64,000 nt of DNA from Symbiodinium natans (Eukaryota > Sar > Dinophyceae > Suessiales > Symbiodiniaceae). The notes beneath the pieces are model-generated. The model was not told where the DNA came from. It did no database searches and worked only from the letters and a program-made list of their open reading frames with translations. The stretch's first letter is position 1. Each line of letters starts with the position of its first letter. Of the stretch, positions 13,101-25,867 are shown piece by piece. The stretch lies in the NCBI GenBank assembly GCA_905221605.1, contig CAJNDS010002454.1, forward strand, positions 170,743 to 234,742, read 5' to 3'. The position numbers and the translations under genes were made by a program.

Positions 13101-16100
13101 AGGGAATGAAATGACATCGACTGCAACGCTCACAGAAAAGTGGAAGGCTATCAAGCGCTTCTAGACCTGAGGTCTGCACGCCAAGGTCCACCATGAGGCA
13201 TCGGTGGCATGCCAGGCATGCCCCAGCCTCCTCCGATGCCGGGGGGCCTCGACAGAGCCCAGCAGTTCACTGCAGCGTTGCCGTCCGGGCAGCTGTCTCG
13301 GGCTCCAGCGGCGCCCATGGAGGACGAGGGCCCCATGGCCTGCATCCAACAGATCTGCCCTTCGTCGCAACTTTTGCTCTCCAAGAATCTGGCGGCATCC
13401 CAGGCATGCCCCAGGGTGGTGGCGGCCATGCCGGCGCACCACCACCACCCCACATTCCCCAAGCCTTTGCAGGTGGATGCTGCACCAGGCTGCGCTATGC
13501 TCTCGCATTGCTGCTCATTGATGCACCGGAGCATGCGCGAGGTTTGAGTGGTGTCCTCGATTCTCTGAGCTTCTGACATCTGGGGGGGAAGCTTGCGCAT
13601 CTACATCATCCACAAAGTCTATGTTCAGGTACCTCGAGTCAATGGCAATATCCCAGTAAGGTCGGGTGCGGTAAACAAGCCAGGGCGGCTGATTCTTCTG
13701 CACCTCCAGGCCATATAGGCTATTCCTAGCAGCAATCGAACTGCTCACCTGGCAGCTGCTGAGCAGTTGCTCAAGTCCAGAGCGGCTGAAGGCTGAAACA
13801 ACATTCGAATCACATAGTGTTTCCTCTCTCATTCGAGGTCAGCAACCCTCCGAACTCTGTTGAACTCTTTGAACTCTCTGCACTCTTTCGACTGCAAGAC
13901 CACTCCTTTGACCCACGGCAGCCCATGGGCTTGGCTTAGAAGGTATCGCTTGAGAGCTTAAGGATGGGTTTTGTACGGGTCCCCTCGGGGCTCAGGGCTG
14001 TCCACTTCGTTTTGGGGGTTTTCCGCCTTGACGGCTTGTCCTTGTAGTGGCATGATCAAGCATGCAGGATTCTGGATTCCCACTCTGCTTTTGTCGGAAG
14101 CCTTCGCTTAAAGCTTCCCACATCTTCCCGCCCCTTTGGTTCGAATTGCGGAGTACTCTCAGAGATTGCCAGAAGACAGTCTTTAAGGTGGAATTGTGCA
14201 AGTCAGCAGCGAGTCGAGATTCCAGATACGAGCACACATGATGCGACGAAAGCGATACGAATGCCCACTAGTATGTTTCTTCCTCAAGCTGAATTGCAGC
14301 CAATGCAACACCACTTCAGCCTTTAAGACCATCCTTTTCACTCGAGGAAACTGCCAAGCTGAACTCATTCACGATGAACTACTTCCCACTTGCTTGATTC
14401 TCACTTCCAGCTGTCACACGTTCTTCCAGTGTTCACCTAATGAAACAACACATGCGCATCGATCTCGCTGTACAATTGCGAGAAGATGTCCCTGACATGC
14501 GGCCTTAGCCGTGCGGCATGCTACAATGCAGCTTCCATGCGCCGACACGTGGCACTAGCAGTACGCACGAAGAAACGTCCCATTTTCTGCATTTACCTGA
14601 ATGAAATTGTTTTATCGCAACGAAACTAACTTTAACTTTCTCTAAAGCAGACCCGGACGTCGTCAAATGATCAGAGCATCCAGCCTCGCCGAATGTGGCG
14701 AAGGCGCATGTACGAGCTGGAAGGTATCGCAAGCCATGTAAGACTTTGCCATACCTCACGTGCGAGAAAGCTCTGCGTATGCCTCATCCGACGCAAACGG
14801 GAGTCTGAGGATCGCACGAGGCCAGGACACTCTCAAGCGACTTTCGTGGCACGAAGTCGTCCACGTTCCCTAGCCACAATGTTGTTGTGGCCTGAGGCTG
14901 TTTAGCAGTCGCGACAGGCTTTAAAGGCTACTCGGCTAGTCTGCTGTGCAGCCTTCCGAGGTGGCGCAAAGGCAACCGTCAGGTTTTTGTGATTCCTTGG
15001 CATGTCCGAGAACGTCCGCACGCGACGTAAGGCCGTAAGGTTCAATTCATCTCGAGCCCTGCTTTCTTGGGCGCTGGCTGCTCGCACAAGCGGTGCATCG
15101 CGGCTGCTGCCGTGGCACTGCGCAGAGTGACATGCGCCACAGGCTTGCCGAAGCATGTCAGCATCTCCACCTTGAAGCTTACCGTGGAAATTTTCTGATG
15201 CTAGTGTATGCAGGGGGGGGGGGGGGGCCAGGGCAGGAATAATCAGGCAGCCTTGCTCCAAGGAAATGCAAGTCCCACCATGCAAGGCGGTATGATATAC
15301 CATGAAGGCAAAAGGAGCGAACTATCTACTACCCTACAATGCAACAAACAGTCAGACATGGGCCGGCAGGCCGTGTCAACCTGAGGGCATGCATGCATGC
15401 ATGCGGCCAGTTCCGCCAACGCAGCCCATGTTGCATGTGTGCATGCATGAGCTGTCTGGCTCCCTTCAACTGCATGAGCATGACTTGAGACTAGTTGCAC
15501 TCCATTTAGATGTGTGAGCGTGTTGCGAACATCAAGCCACAACAACTATGTCCGACGCAAATAATCGTGTCTAAAATATGTACAAAGTCAGTTGACCAGC
15601 TCATGCTGCTGAGTGCGCTTGTTGCCAGAATGATTTCGTCACGAACTTCTGCAGAACTGTGACATGATCCTGCACGCCTGCACAATGTCCTTCTGCACCG
15701 GTTGCATGAGTCGCCAAATATTTTCGCCTGACAACATGTGCTCCGGCAGGAACGAAAAGTCCTTGATGCTGCTTGATGCTTGTCAGCTTTCAAGTGCCTG
15801 TCCGCAGCTCGGGAGGAAGCTTCCCAAGAACGAGATAGCGATTATACCTGAAGGCTCGCATCCCAAACAAATCAAATTGCACAGTCATGCAGATTCGTGC
15901 AGCCCAATGCAGCTCAGCAAGATCAGGGGCTGGGGTGATGGCATGCCCCGACGAGGCATTTTCATGAAATCTTCGAGCTGCTCCTCGAAGCTTAGTCCTG
16001 AATTTGAGTCAGCTGCTGATTTACGCAACTCTTAGCCGAACGAAGGTGCTGAGGATTATGCTGTCGGACCATCTTGAGATGGGTTTCGACGGAGGGGTTA

Positions 16101-17400
16101 GTTTGGCCTCGGAATTCTATTGCTGCAGCTGAGCACAAGAACACACACGAGCACCTGGTCAAAGCCCAAACGCAGACCAATATCAAGTACAGCCAAGGTG
16201 CAAAGAACCGAAACAAAAAGGCTAAGCCAACGCAAAGCATCGCAAAACCAAGCTCGGACAGACCAAAAGATGCCGCAAGACTGCACAGCCCGCAAATCAC
16301 CGGGAAGGGGAAGGGAAGGTGACGGAAGGGGTGACGGAAGGGGTGACGGAAGGGGTGACGGAAGGGGTGACGGAAGGGGTGACGGAAGGGGTGACGGAAG
16401 GGGTGACGGAAGGGGTGACGGAAGGGGTGACGGAAGGGGTGACGGAAGGGGTGACGGAATGGGTGACAGGCAAACGAATGCGAAACACCGGGAGCCCCAG
16501 CTGCTTGTTGGCCGCGTGCCTTTTTGGCAGGTGCCTCAACCGCCTTTGGAGGCACATGTTGCCCACACACTCTAAGCCGTTAAGCCGGTGCTACGACTGG
16601 AATGATTCGGAATGATGAATGCCTCATCTTCTGCCTTCTTCTTTGGGATTAGTCCCTGACATGAGGCTTCAAGACATGTCCAGTCCATACCACAAGAATG
16701 AAGCCATGAAGAAAGCAGCTCCGTGATCCACGCCTCATCTTTCTCCGACTGAAATGCTCGGAGGCCACGCCCTGGCAACACAAAACCAAGAAACACCGCG
16801 GAGGCAGCTGCAACGAAACCTGCCTTTGTTGTTGCCGGCGCTGCCAGCCCTGGAAATATCGAACTCTCTTGCTCTCCAGCCGACGTCCGCATGGTACAAA
16901 TGTGGCGCATGAGATCCCAGCCCATCTTCAACATCTTGCCGTCGACCCTGAGCATCCGACTGTGGGCACGTGGATACTTGCATCGGCTCTTTTCCTACTG
17001 TGCTTCCTGCAGGTGGTATTGATAAAGTGCACATGTGCCACATCAATCCCTCATAGAACTGCTGCCAGCACAGGCCTGAGAACTTGTTGGGGATATGATA
17101 TGCCTCTCTCTCCTGTAACGCTGTAATAAGACAAGAAACGAGAGCACCCTCAGAGGGGGGAGCCTTCGGCAACATAAAGTGAGAGCAATACGAGATGAAG
17201 AAAGCGAGGGTACCCTCAGTTTGCTTAAAGTATTTTTTGCAGCAGGCACCGCACCCCAAAAACAAGCGACTGAGGGGCCTGGATCCTGAAATAAATTTAA
17301 GGTTTGGATGTGAAAACAAAGAAACCCAGCTGCTCAAATTCTTCATAGTAAGGGGTCGGCCCGCCTTCATCGAAAACTAAATGTTTCTTCTCCAGCGCTG
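10191..17400 (-). CDS. Unresolved minus-strand gene(s) with Gly/Pro/Met/Trp-rich exons
   Basis: Several minus-strand segments look like exons, but I could not join them into a protein or name a family. They include about 17392-17330 ([20 protein letters not shown]), about 16735-16650 ([17 protein letters not shown]), about 15160-14910 ([14 protein letters not shown] onward), about 14225-14080 ([19 protein letters not shown]), about 13735-13570 ([20 protein letters not shown]), 13490-13385 ([19 protein letters not shown]), about 13260-13160 ([18 protein letters not shown]), about 12197-12113 ([14 protein letters not shown], then a stop) and about 10480-10340 ([19 protein letters not shown]). 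The Gly/Pro/Met/Trp segments resemble tails of RNA-binding proteins, which is only a guess. More than one gene may be present. The 12-bp minisatellite at 16.3 kb and GA tract at 12.3 kb lie within. Confidence 0.4.
12268..12425. repeat. GA-rich simple repeat
   Basis: A purine tract of agag/gagagg strings, partly pure GA, lies in the unresolved 10.2-17.4 kb gene region. It creates long spurious Ser/Leu-rich or Arg/Glu-rich frames. Confidence 0.9.
13160..13490 (-). CDS. Two Gly/Pro/Met/Trp-rich exon segments
   Basis: Minus-strand reading gives [19 protein letters not shown] followed by PGMPP (about 13490-13385), then [18 protein letters not shown] followed by PW (about 13260-13160). The shared WGMPGMPP core suggests an internal duplication. 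The plus strand of the same DNA also reads as Gly/Pro/Met-rich, because the codons GGC, GCC, CCC and CAT are read in reverse as similar residues. I favour the minus strand because of the spaced Trp residues, the neighbouring gene direction and candidate splice sites. Such low-complexity tracts are typical of splicing and RNP proteins, but no RNA-binding domain was seen nearby. Confidence 0.4.
16319..16462. repeat. 12-bp minisatellite, 12 copies
   Basis: The unit gtgacggaaggg is repeated 12 times with a single change in the last copy (gtgacggaatgg). Because 12 is a multiple of three, all frames stay open (RHPF, TPSV, GDGR or VTEG repeats), which explains the long apparent reading frames on both strands; I do not treat them as genes. 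Confidence 0.95.
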
Positions 17401-17745
17401 TTACTGCAGCTACAGTGTCGTCATTTGCTGGTGCCACCGATTGACACCACCGCGCTTTGTATCGGAAGTGACTCAGATGTTCTCAGAAAGCTGACACCCG
17501 ACCAGGAGAACCTGAGTTCTCCTGGCAACATGCACACATCGCAAGAACCTGCACCCCGCAAATGTGCAGAGGGGTCCGTTGCTACACATCCTTACTTGCC
17601 AGCGTAAGCCCCTACATCCAGCCCAAGGGCGGGAAAGAAAACAGGGTTCGGTCAACATTCGGCGGTTCCCTCTATGTTGCGCACAGCGGTAGACCATATC
17701 GAAGAAGCTAGCAATAGGAACAAGAGGTTCAGTCTCAGTCCAGGC

Positions 17746-20296
17746 TTAGTCTGCGACACGCTTCTTGGCCCGGTTGTAGTGGTCCGGATCTTGGGGGCCG
17801 AACCTGACGAAGAGCACGCCAATCCCCACGACAATCACTCCGGCAATCACTTTTCTCCCTGAGTTTTCGAAGTAGACACTTGTTGAGACCCTGGCTCTAT
17901 AACAACGTCTGGACCAAGCGTGAGCTTCTGCTGAGCTTCAAAGGCCTTCAGCTTCAATTTGATGGGAAGAGCAAACGGCCTGGGAATGCCGCGCTCGGCC
18001 TCGCTGGTTCTCGAGAACTTCGCGACCACGGTCCCCTCCTCCTGCTGAATATCCACCACCTTCGGATGGCGAAGCTGCTATGCCTAAATGCGTCGAAGGT
18101 CTAAAGAGGTTATAGGGGTGGTACACGAGTGGAGATGTGGTGAACAACTTGTTTTGTGCACGGAGCGGTAGTAACTCCAGGCCTCACCAAAGCGTTCTAA
18201 GCGGATCTTCAGCTCATCAAGATCCTGAGCGGCTTAGCGATGTGCGAGTGTACAACTCAACCGATGCCATGTTCGACGTACACTGAGTCGCCGGCCACAC
18301 TACTAGGAAGGCCCCGAATGTGAAGCGTGTACGACCTTGAGCAGGGCATCTTAGTATTCCTGACCTCTCTGGGGTTCCATGCAATTACTTATGTGGGTTT
18401 CAGCTGATGTTGGCGGTTTGAAACGGGGAGTTTGGCGGATAATGCCTAGCCTTCTAGCCGGAAGGCTTTGGATCTTCCGAAGGGGCAGGCTTGGCTTGTC
18501 AGTTGAAGCTCTCACGAAGTCATCTTCGTAAAGCAAAACCCCACTCACATTCTCCGAGCTCACGGCGGCTTGCCACCTGCAACAATGCTTTGGTGTTTCA
18601 GATTCCCCAGTTTATCTAGGGGGGGGGGGTTCGGAATTAGGAATTTATTCCGAGTAGGGTTTGGGGGAGGGGAGGGCCCCGACCCTCCCCCCTTCAAACA
18701 CAAAAAAAGAAAATGCACCTACTTGTAACTATGCGTTTCTGCAGCGGTGATGCTGTGGCTCTGTGTTTTCGCTCCTTCCGGAACGTGAGTGAACTGCACG
18801 TGGGCTCCTTCTGGGCATCCTAGAGGCGGCGCCTAGAGGGTGGGAGAACCCAGCCAGGACTTGCGGGAGGCCGAGAAATAGGACTAAAGAGGGGGGGGCG
18901 GGGGCGGGTGAAGGAAACATTGTGCTGGGCGAGGTTTTCATGTTGGGGGGGGGGACCTTTTTATTCCTAATTCGCGGTGCCGGGCAAGGCCCATGGGCTC
19001 CTTCTTGAGAATCCTAGATCCCGAGAGGCAGAGTTCTAGAGGGTCTGGGAGACTCCCGAATAAAGAGGGGGGGGGGGTTGAAGGAAACACTGCTTTGCGC
19101 GAGGTTTTCATGAAGGGTCCCCGTTTTATTCTAATTCGCGGTGCCAGGCAAGGCCCGTGGGCTCCTTCTTGGGAATCCCTGGATTCCTAGAGGTGGAGTC
19201 CTAGACAATCTGGGAGACTCGCGAAAGCCCCAAAGGAATAAAGAGGGGGGGGTGAATCTGAAGGAAACACTGGCTTGGGCGAGGTTTCATGACGGGGGGC
19301 CCCCATTTTATTCCTAATTCATGGTGCCGGGCAAGGCACTTGGGCTCCCTTCTGATAGAGTCCTGGAAGCGGCGCTTTGGTTTATGTCTTCGTGGCCTTA
19401 AATTTTGCATGGCGCGGCTTCCCATGATCCCACATGTCTGCCGCACTGGCAAGGCACTCACCGCAACAGAACCAAACTCTGACAGCAAGCAGCAGCGAAA
19501 AAGTCCATTAGATTTTTTTTCTGCGACGTTGGCTGCTTCATTCCTAATTCCCCCTCCCCCCCCTTTTCCGGGATGGGAAATAGAACTTCCTGGACCCCCC
19601 CCCCAGAAACCAGAGATAGACTGGGGGAATGGTTTCAGACTTGAACACGCAAAGCGTCATCTCTCGCTGTCGCAAAAGCGGCAAAAGGCACTCAATTGCT
19701 CGCGGTTGGTGACAGACAATTCACTAGGCCTTCTTGCTTCTCCTCGGGCAGTTCCTCCTCCGAGCAACACATGATAAACAGATGTAATTATTTCGACTCG
19801 TCTATCTTTGCATGCGCCTTTGCATGGCACAGAACCCTTGGGATCCTTCTTGGTGGCCATGGCCTCAACTTTTTCTTCCACCTGCACCTGCAGTTGCTAA
19901 CAGGACAGGTTACGGGACGAAGAACCTCACAATTGCAAGGCCTGCTTGGAATTCCTACAGTCTTGCTGGCCTCCTTGACATCCTCCGTTGCGTTTACATC
20001 CTGAGCACGTGCAGAAACAGGTATGCGATGGTAGGCATTCACCCACCGGACAGGATGCCTCGGCAGCATCCTCTGCCTCCTTGCCTTCGGTCTCCGCAGT
20101 GTCTGCCGCGGTGTTCTCACCGGCCTCAGAATGAGTGCGGCCCATACGCTGTCGAAGCATTCCACTGCAGGAGAGGTTCGTGACTCCGCCAAGTCAGGCA
20201 CACGTAAATGGACTGCCCCCTTGACAAGAGAATGCCTGAGCAGCGTAAGCTTGCAACTTGTTTGGGCTCGTCATCCTCGGACTCGGAGTCTGCCAT
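17746..20296 (-). CDS. Unknown protein: acidic N-terminus, RRM-like segment, C-terminal membrane span
   Basis: The start is the ATG at 20296: exon 20296-20258 encodes MADSESEDDEPKQ and ends at a GT donor. Later exons give LRQRMGRTHSEAGENTAADT with an acidic continuation (about 20160-20045), VQVEEKVEAMATKKDPKGS (about 19887-19815), VSSENVSGVLLYEDDFVRAS (about 18560-18485), YTLHIRGLPSSVAGDSVYVE (about 18330-18255), DLDELKIRLERFGE (about 18225-18183) and EGTVVAKFSRTSEAERGI with continuation (18059 to about 17890). The last exon, 17858-17746, encodes VIAGVIVVGIGVLFVRFG, one hydrophobic span, then PQDPDHYNRAKKRVAD and a TAA stop. The order LHIRGLP - helix - TVVAKFSRTSEAE resembles the beta1, alpha1, beta3 parts of an RRM fold; this is inference. 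The end looks tail-anchored. A ~180-bp tandem repeat lies in an intron. Confidence 0.6.
18780..19375. repeat. ~180-bp imperfect tandem repeat, 3-4 copies
   Basis: The landmark gggctccttct (cctaga/ctgg downstream) recurs at about 18804, 18988, 19159 and 19344, spacing 170-185 bp. A second landmark, gaaggaaaca followed by gcgaggttttcatg, recurs at about 18912, 19080 and 19260. Copies contain runs of G (8-9 nt) and the string ttattcctaattc. The array sits inside an intron of the gene at 17746-20296. A related G-run segment at 18619-18690 may be a diverged outer copy. Confidence 0.85.
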
Positions 20297-20664
20297 GTCA
20301 AGCAGACACCGGAGAGGTGTCCCCCCCCAGTCTAAAAGGCGAGCCAAGTCCAAAGATGCAACATGGCGTATCTATGACATATATAGTAGGCATAGTATGA
20401 TAATGGTACCTGCGCAAGGCACGGCACGGCATAGTGGTATGGAGGACACACATGGTGCAAGGGCGACGGGCTGCGAAGCGAGCTTGCACCTGCCCTGGCA
20501 TATTTTGATCCCAAGGCGCATGCCAATAAATTCGCCCCTTTTCAGGGCGATAGGGAACCAGCAACCGGTGTGAAACCCTTCTGGTAAGTTTCAGAAGATC
20601 TCGATGCCATACACCGCCACTTGCGGTGCCGCATGCAGCATTGCATGAAGTCATTAATCAGCCC

Positions 20665-21110
20665 TCACACAAAGGAAAGGAGATGCATGAGTTGCATCGT
20701 TTGCCTTGGCACTGAGGTGGATTGCAAAGACACGATCCAATGAACCTCCTGGGGCTCTCTGGATAAGTAGGGCATTCTTTGATACTGTCGTTCAGCTCTA
20801 GAAAACCACAGGAAGGCACGCCTTGGGGAGTGCAAATAAGGGGGCCCGAGGCATTCCACTCCAGTAATCAACCGCTCGCCATCCAAACTCAAAAAATAAC
20901 GTTGAGGACTGTCATGCAAGGCCTGCTCTTGGTGACTTTCAAAGCCTTTGCAAGCCGCTGCGGTAGTTGAGGCAGTGGCCGCACTGCCTCCACGAAGCGG
21001 ACAGTAGACGTCCTCAGTATATACGTGTGCTATGCGAAGATGCCCGTGAAGTGGGCTTGTCTTCATTGCAAGACAGCGACGTGACTTCCAATCGCTGAAG
21101 CTGCTCAGCA
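20665..21110 (-). CDS. Possible 3' exons of the IC97 gene
   Basis: The minus strand reads AEQLQRLEVTSLSCNEDKP (about 21115-21055) and, in another frame, SPQRYFLSLDGERLITGVEC (about 20925-20850). Either could be part of the C-terminus of the dynein gene, whose known end is near 21.3 kb, while the next gene starts at 20296. Neither matches a motif I know, and the frames need splicing to connect. Confidence 0.25.
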
Positions 21111-21299
21111 TGAGCAGGTCCCGGAGATGGATGTTTATCCTCAACACGAAGGGAAGCCGCACAGCACAGCTAGAGACGGTCAAGCCAGATTCTGTTCTCT
21201 CAGCTGCCCACAAAGCAAAGGTAAAGGCTGGCGTGGGTCATGTGGCCCGGGGCCATGGCCTGTGTGATATCTCTGGTCACTTCTGCTTGCACACTGGCT

Positions 21300-24200
21300 T
21301 GGCTTCGGCATCAACTTGCACCAACTCATCTATGGACCTCCCTGCACGGCGAAATCCCCTCGAGTGACCTGACAAGCACGCAGGAGTCCACCTGCTGCAA
21401 ATCTAGCATCTAACATGCCGGTCGCACTGTACAAAACAGCACTTGTCCGGGAAGAACATCAGTGCTTGATAATCAGCATCGCCATCGGGATCCAGGGGAT
21501 TGAAGACCTGGGACAAAAACTAAGCTGCTCAACTCCGTCAGGCTTCTTGAGACCTGACTTGTACAGCAGCGCCACGTGAAAGGGTGAAGAATTACGATGT
21601 TCTCCTAGGACCTTGGAATGACGTATGTGTGTCTGCTGTCGCTATTTCTGCTATTCTTCGTTCGTGTCGATATTCGCTATTTGTTGTTCTTGATTTCCTC
21701 TTGTGCTCTCGCAATGCCCTGCAGATTTTCGTGACGATGGCTTAATCAGGTTCGTCGATGTTTGCTACTTGATTCATGCGTCGCCGCACACTCACAACAC
21801 CCCATGCCAAGCCCGGACTCAAAAAAAGCCCCTCATACGGGACAACAAGAGCAGCGGACAACGGGATGAAAGGGCCACGGGGACAAAAGGACATACCAGA
21901 GAACCAGCAGACCAGCACCATGCGGAACACAAAAACGAATACCAAAAATGCGAAAGGCGATGTCCAAAAAAAGGAGGCGCTGCAAAGGCGCAACTGCACT
22001 CACCAGCAAAAGCCCAGAAGGCTCGAACCTCATGTAGCTCATTCTCTCGAATGCGCACGAGCGCACGCTCTGCGGGCAAGTCCTGGAAGTAGAACTTTGG
22101 CCAAAACAGAAAAAGACAGGATAAGCTGTTGTGCTACACCTTCTGCTTGCAGAGAGTGGAGGCACGGATGTCCTTGTTGTGCACCGAGGAGGCAATGTCA
22201 TAGTAAGCGGCGATTTCGCTCAGATCGGAGTACGCACGAGCCTAACAAGGCATGCACCCAGAAGTACGGCTACATGAGTTCGCGATCATCTCCGACCCAT
22301 GTTACTTACACTACGAGAAGCATCGGGGTCGAAGGATAAGCATTGTGCTGCAACAGCAGGCCACGGTCGGCCTGTGTTTCTGGATGCTTCGGCGTGTAGC
22401 CCTCGAGCTGGTCAGCATCCGAGTTCTGCCATGGGCGAAGCTTCGGTTCGTGGTTGACAGCAGCCCAGCAGTAGCTTTACTTGTATGAGGGAGCGTCTAA
22501 ACAAGAAATGCTACACAGGCAGGAGTTTGCGCAAGCTTTCCGCCAACTGTTCCAGTGAAGAATGAGGCTCCGATAGGCCCCAACCCAATTGAAACGTTTG
22601 CCGTTTGCCCTAAATCGCCCGTGGTGCCTGAAGTCCCATACCAGAAGGTTACCTCTCCAAAGCCTGAATCCTACACGCTTGAAGACTTAACCTCAAGGTT
22701 CAGGGACCACAATAATGTGTCTCCCGAATGGTGGATACATCTTCTCCTGCAACTTCTGCTAGACGGTCAAAATGCGAATACAAATGGCGTTTCCGGCAGG
22801 CTGCTGGCTAGAGAGGGGAGAGTGAGGCCAAAGAGGAGCATGAGGAAAAGGGGGAAGGCGAGCTCAGGTTTTTTTGGGAGCCCTGCAGAGGCCTTGGGCA
22901 TCAGATTCAAGCCGCACTCTCGCAGCTCATTCAAGAGCGTGGCCGGGCCTCAGGTGGACCACACGCAAGCTTTGCACTTTGCTATCGCTCTTCTCTGCTT
23001 TGCTCTGTTTCTCAATTTGGGGAGACCATCGAGGCTCGGCCTTCGAAGCTTTGAGCTGGGTTTTTTGGCTTCGTCTGTTTGCTCCTTGGGCTCCCGTACT
23101 GCGCACGCGAGGTCGACGGCCGCTGGGCCCGCTGAGGCCACCCGCCTGCCACAAAGGGACCACTTCGCAAAACTCTTCACACACCACACCGCCAAGAGTC
23201 CGCAACGTGGGCCTCGCCACTGCCAGCCTCAAACCTGGCACGTCACCACGTTGCCCCCCCGTGCCCTTCGTGCCCCGGCATGGGAGTCATGTTCTCTCAA
23301 GCGACATCTGTTGCACAAACAGGCCGTCCATGCATCACATCCAGAAGCTCAGGCAGCTGAGGCCCCTTGAGCCTCGAGAGCAAAGGCTAGCGAAGCCTTA
23401 CTGGGCTCCGGAAAAGGAGCCTGTGCTCGGCCTGAGTCCATCTTCCGAGATCATGAAGCGAAGCTCGTACCTTGCTGCCTTGACAGGTGTCTCTTACCGA
23501 CATCTCACGACATCTCACTACTGCGACGGATCTACTTGCTCGCACTTGCATCTCGAGCCTGCACTGTCAGCTCAACGGTGAAGTCGTCACATGGCCTGGC
23601 AAGACCCAAGATAAAGCACGCCAACCCAGCAGCACTATGCCCAGAGGGCACCTCATATTCCAGTGCTTGTACGGCAGGTCAATGTGCCTCTCCTGAAGAA
23701 CAAAGGCAGCGAGGCATCATCGAGGGTTTACCTACTGCATACACTCGTCGTCCTGTGTAATGGAGAAGGATGCAAGCCGAGCAGTAAAAAAGGAGATCTT
23801 GCGCGTATCCTCCAACCGCTTCACCACACAGATCACGCAGCTAGCCAAAACTGAGAAGCCAATTCCGTTACTTATCTCACAAGTGATTCCAGGAGCCTCC
23901 TCCCAAGTAATCTCGCTAATGCCTTCTGTTGACCAACGTTCCAGTGATGCCTGAGTGCTGACTTCTTCTCTCAAGCACCCGAGACTGGGAGGGGTGCTGC
24001 TTAAGCGACAGGCATCCCACCAAGAGACCACCGGATTCTTGCTGACCAACACGTGCGCCGGAACCTCTTCAGGGCCACTTCAGGAAGCCCCCGAAATCGA
24101 ACGAAGAACACTGTAACACTGTACACCTGCGTACAGTACGCGCAATTGACATGTACAGGGCATGGGCACCATGGGCCACGCTGCCTTGTAGTCAATCTTG

Positions 24201-25821
24201 CAAGGGGCTGCAATAGCGGTACTGGCCTGCAACCGTGTTGCTGACAGACTTGCGCATGTTGCTAGCAGAAGACAGGTCAGCGTCACGGTCGTATGCTCGG
24301 TGTTGGGATAGGGCAACTTCATGAGCTCCTTTGTTGCGCCACGCTGAGCCATGCTGCGCCACGCTGTGCCACGGTCGTTCTCCACACTCAGTAGGCAGAA
24401 GGTCCTTGCCAGGTGCAGGAACCTGGCGGATGGTCCACCCTTTGACCTTCTTGCTGAACGGAGGGATCGAGAGCAAGTCCACCTCGGCAAAACAAGCACG
24501 GCACAACATGACTCATTCATTTTTCCTTTACAACTTCAGCTTGCTCTTGCCACTTCCAGGTACCAGCATCTTCTGGGCATGCCCAAGGGCATGGCACGGA
24601 TCATTCCTCCTATTCCCATCTGCGGGTCTTTGCCCTGCGCGCTGTCGAAAGTTGTGTACAAAGACCGCACCTGGGACTCCGAAAGACTCCGCAACGGCAT
24701 GTGAGCAGCGTGCGAAATGACTCTGGCGGAAGCGAAAATCTGACTGAGCTCAGTGCACCGATGCAATGTCCGATGGACTGTAGCTGAATCGCTTTTGGCA
24801 GATCTAGTCCTCCGGTATAATCCCAGTGCCCAATGGTGGAACAAGCACGTCAACATCCGGAAACTCTCCTATCTGAATCTTGCTGTGCTCGATGGACTTT
24901 GCCCGGAAGCCCTTGCTTTGCAAGTGGCCCCAGAATCCGACCTGACGATGCCCCTACAAATAGAAATGTCATGAAATGTCACCAAGGAAGTTGCCGGGCC
25001 TTCAACTCATCGTTGGCATTGCCCCACTGGAGGTATACCTGGCAAAGGATTGCTGTTCTGCCCCTTCACAAAACAGTCTCTGCCGAGCTCCGGACCTGCA
25101 AATGTGTGTTCGCTTCCTGCTTTTCGATATACAATAGCCTCGGTCGAGAACATCCAGGAAACCAAACGACTTGGGCCCTCATGTCATTGTGCATCGACAA
25201 TACATTCAACAATCAGACTACGTAACATGCGTTACCAAGGCAATCTCTCCAAGCGCAACGATATGCTGTATCTACATTGTCCGTTTCTGTCATCTTCGGC
25301 GAATGCACACCATCCCGAAGCGCCCTGTCACAACTGATTGCGAGCGGTCCGTGCTGAAATACGTTGATGTCGGTTCGTCAAGGAAAGCCATGAAAAGGCA
25401 AGGAAAGTCAGAATCACGAGGGTGCCAGGAATTTTGCAGAAGTCGGGAAAACTGGAGTAGCAGTTGGGAGCCCTAAACCTATTCATTTCGACCGGCATCG
25501 AATCAACGGCTCCTTGCCTGTCGGATGCCGCTGTTCCGAGAGAACTGGTCGGCTCTTTACTGTGGAGTTTTTTGCTAAGCCAGGTACACTCTGAAGCAAG
25601 TTCCCCCCTGTGCTTTCTGCTATCGTCTGGACGTGCTGTGGGTCATGGTGGTCCCATGGACCCCCCACCCCATCTGTGAGTGGTACGGTGGGGTGTCGTC
25701 GTCCCACCGTTGGCAGCGGCCAGACAGGCTCCCAGGAGCGTCCCCTATGGGTAGGTTTGGTGGCATGTCCGGAGTTGTTGCTCTGTTCTTTCGGGGCTTG
25801 GGTTGTTGCTGCTCTCTCTTC

Positions 25822-25867
<46 letters not shown>

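Noticed and set aside
15380-15460. catgcatgcatgcatgc palindromic run as a possible regulatory site
   Set aside because: It is a short simple repeat of a self-complementary tetranucleotide with no nearby gene start.
15992-16615. Long repetitive frames (RHPF, TPSV, VTEG, GDGR) that could be read as a repeat protein
   Set aside because: They arise from the 12-bp minisatellite, whose unit length is a multiple of three, so every frame stays open.
22555-23581. Two overlapping plus-strand frames of 271 and 235 codons
   Set aside because: They lie antisense to the IC97 gene, between and over its exons (DFTVELTVQARD at 23.55 kb), and their composition (His, Cys, Ser, Arg mixture) looks non-coding.
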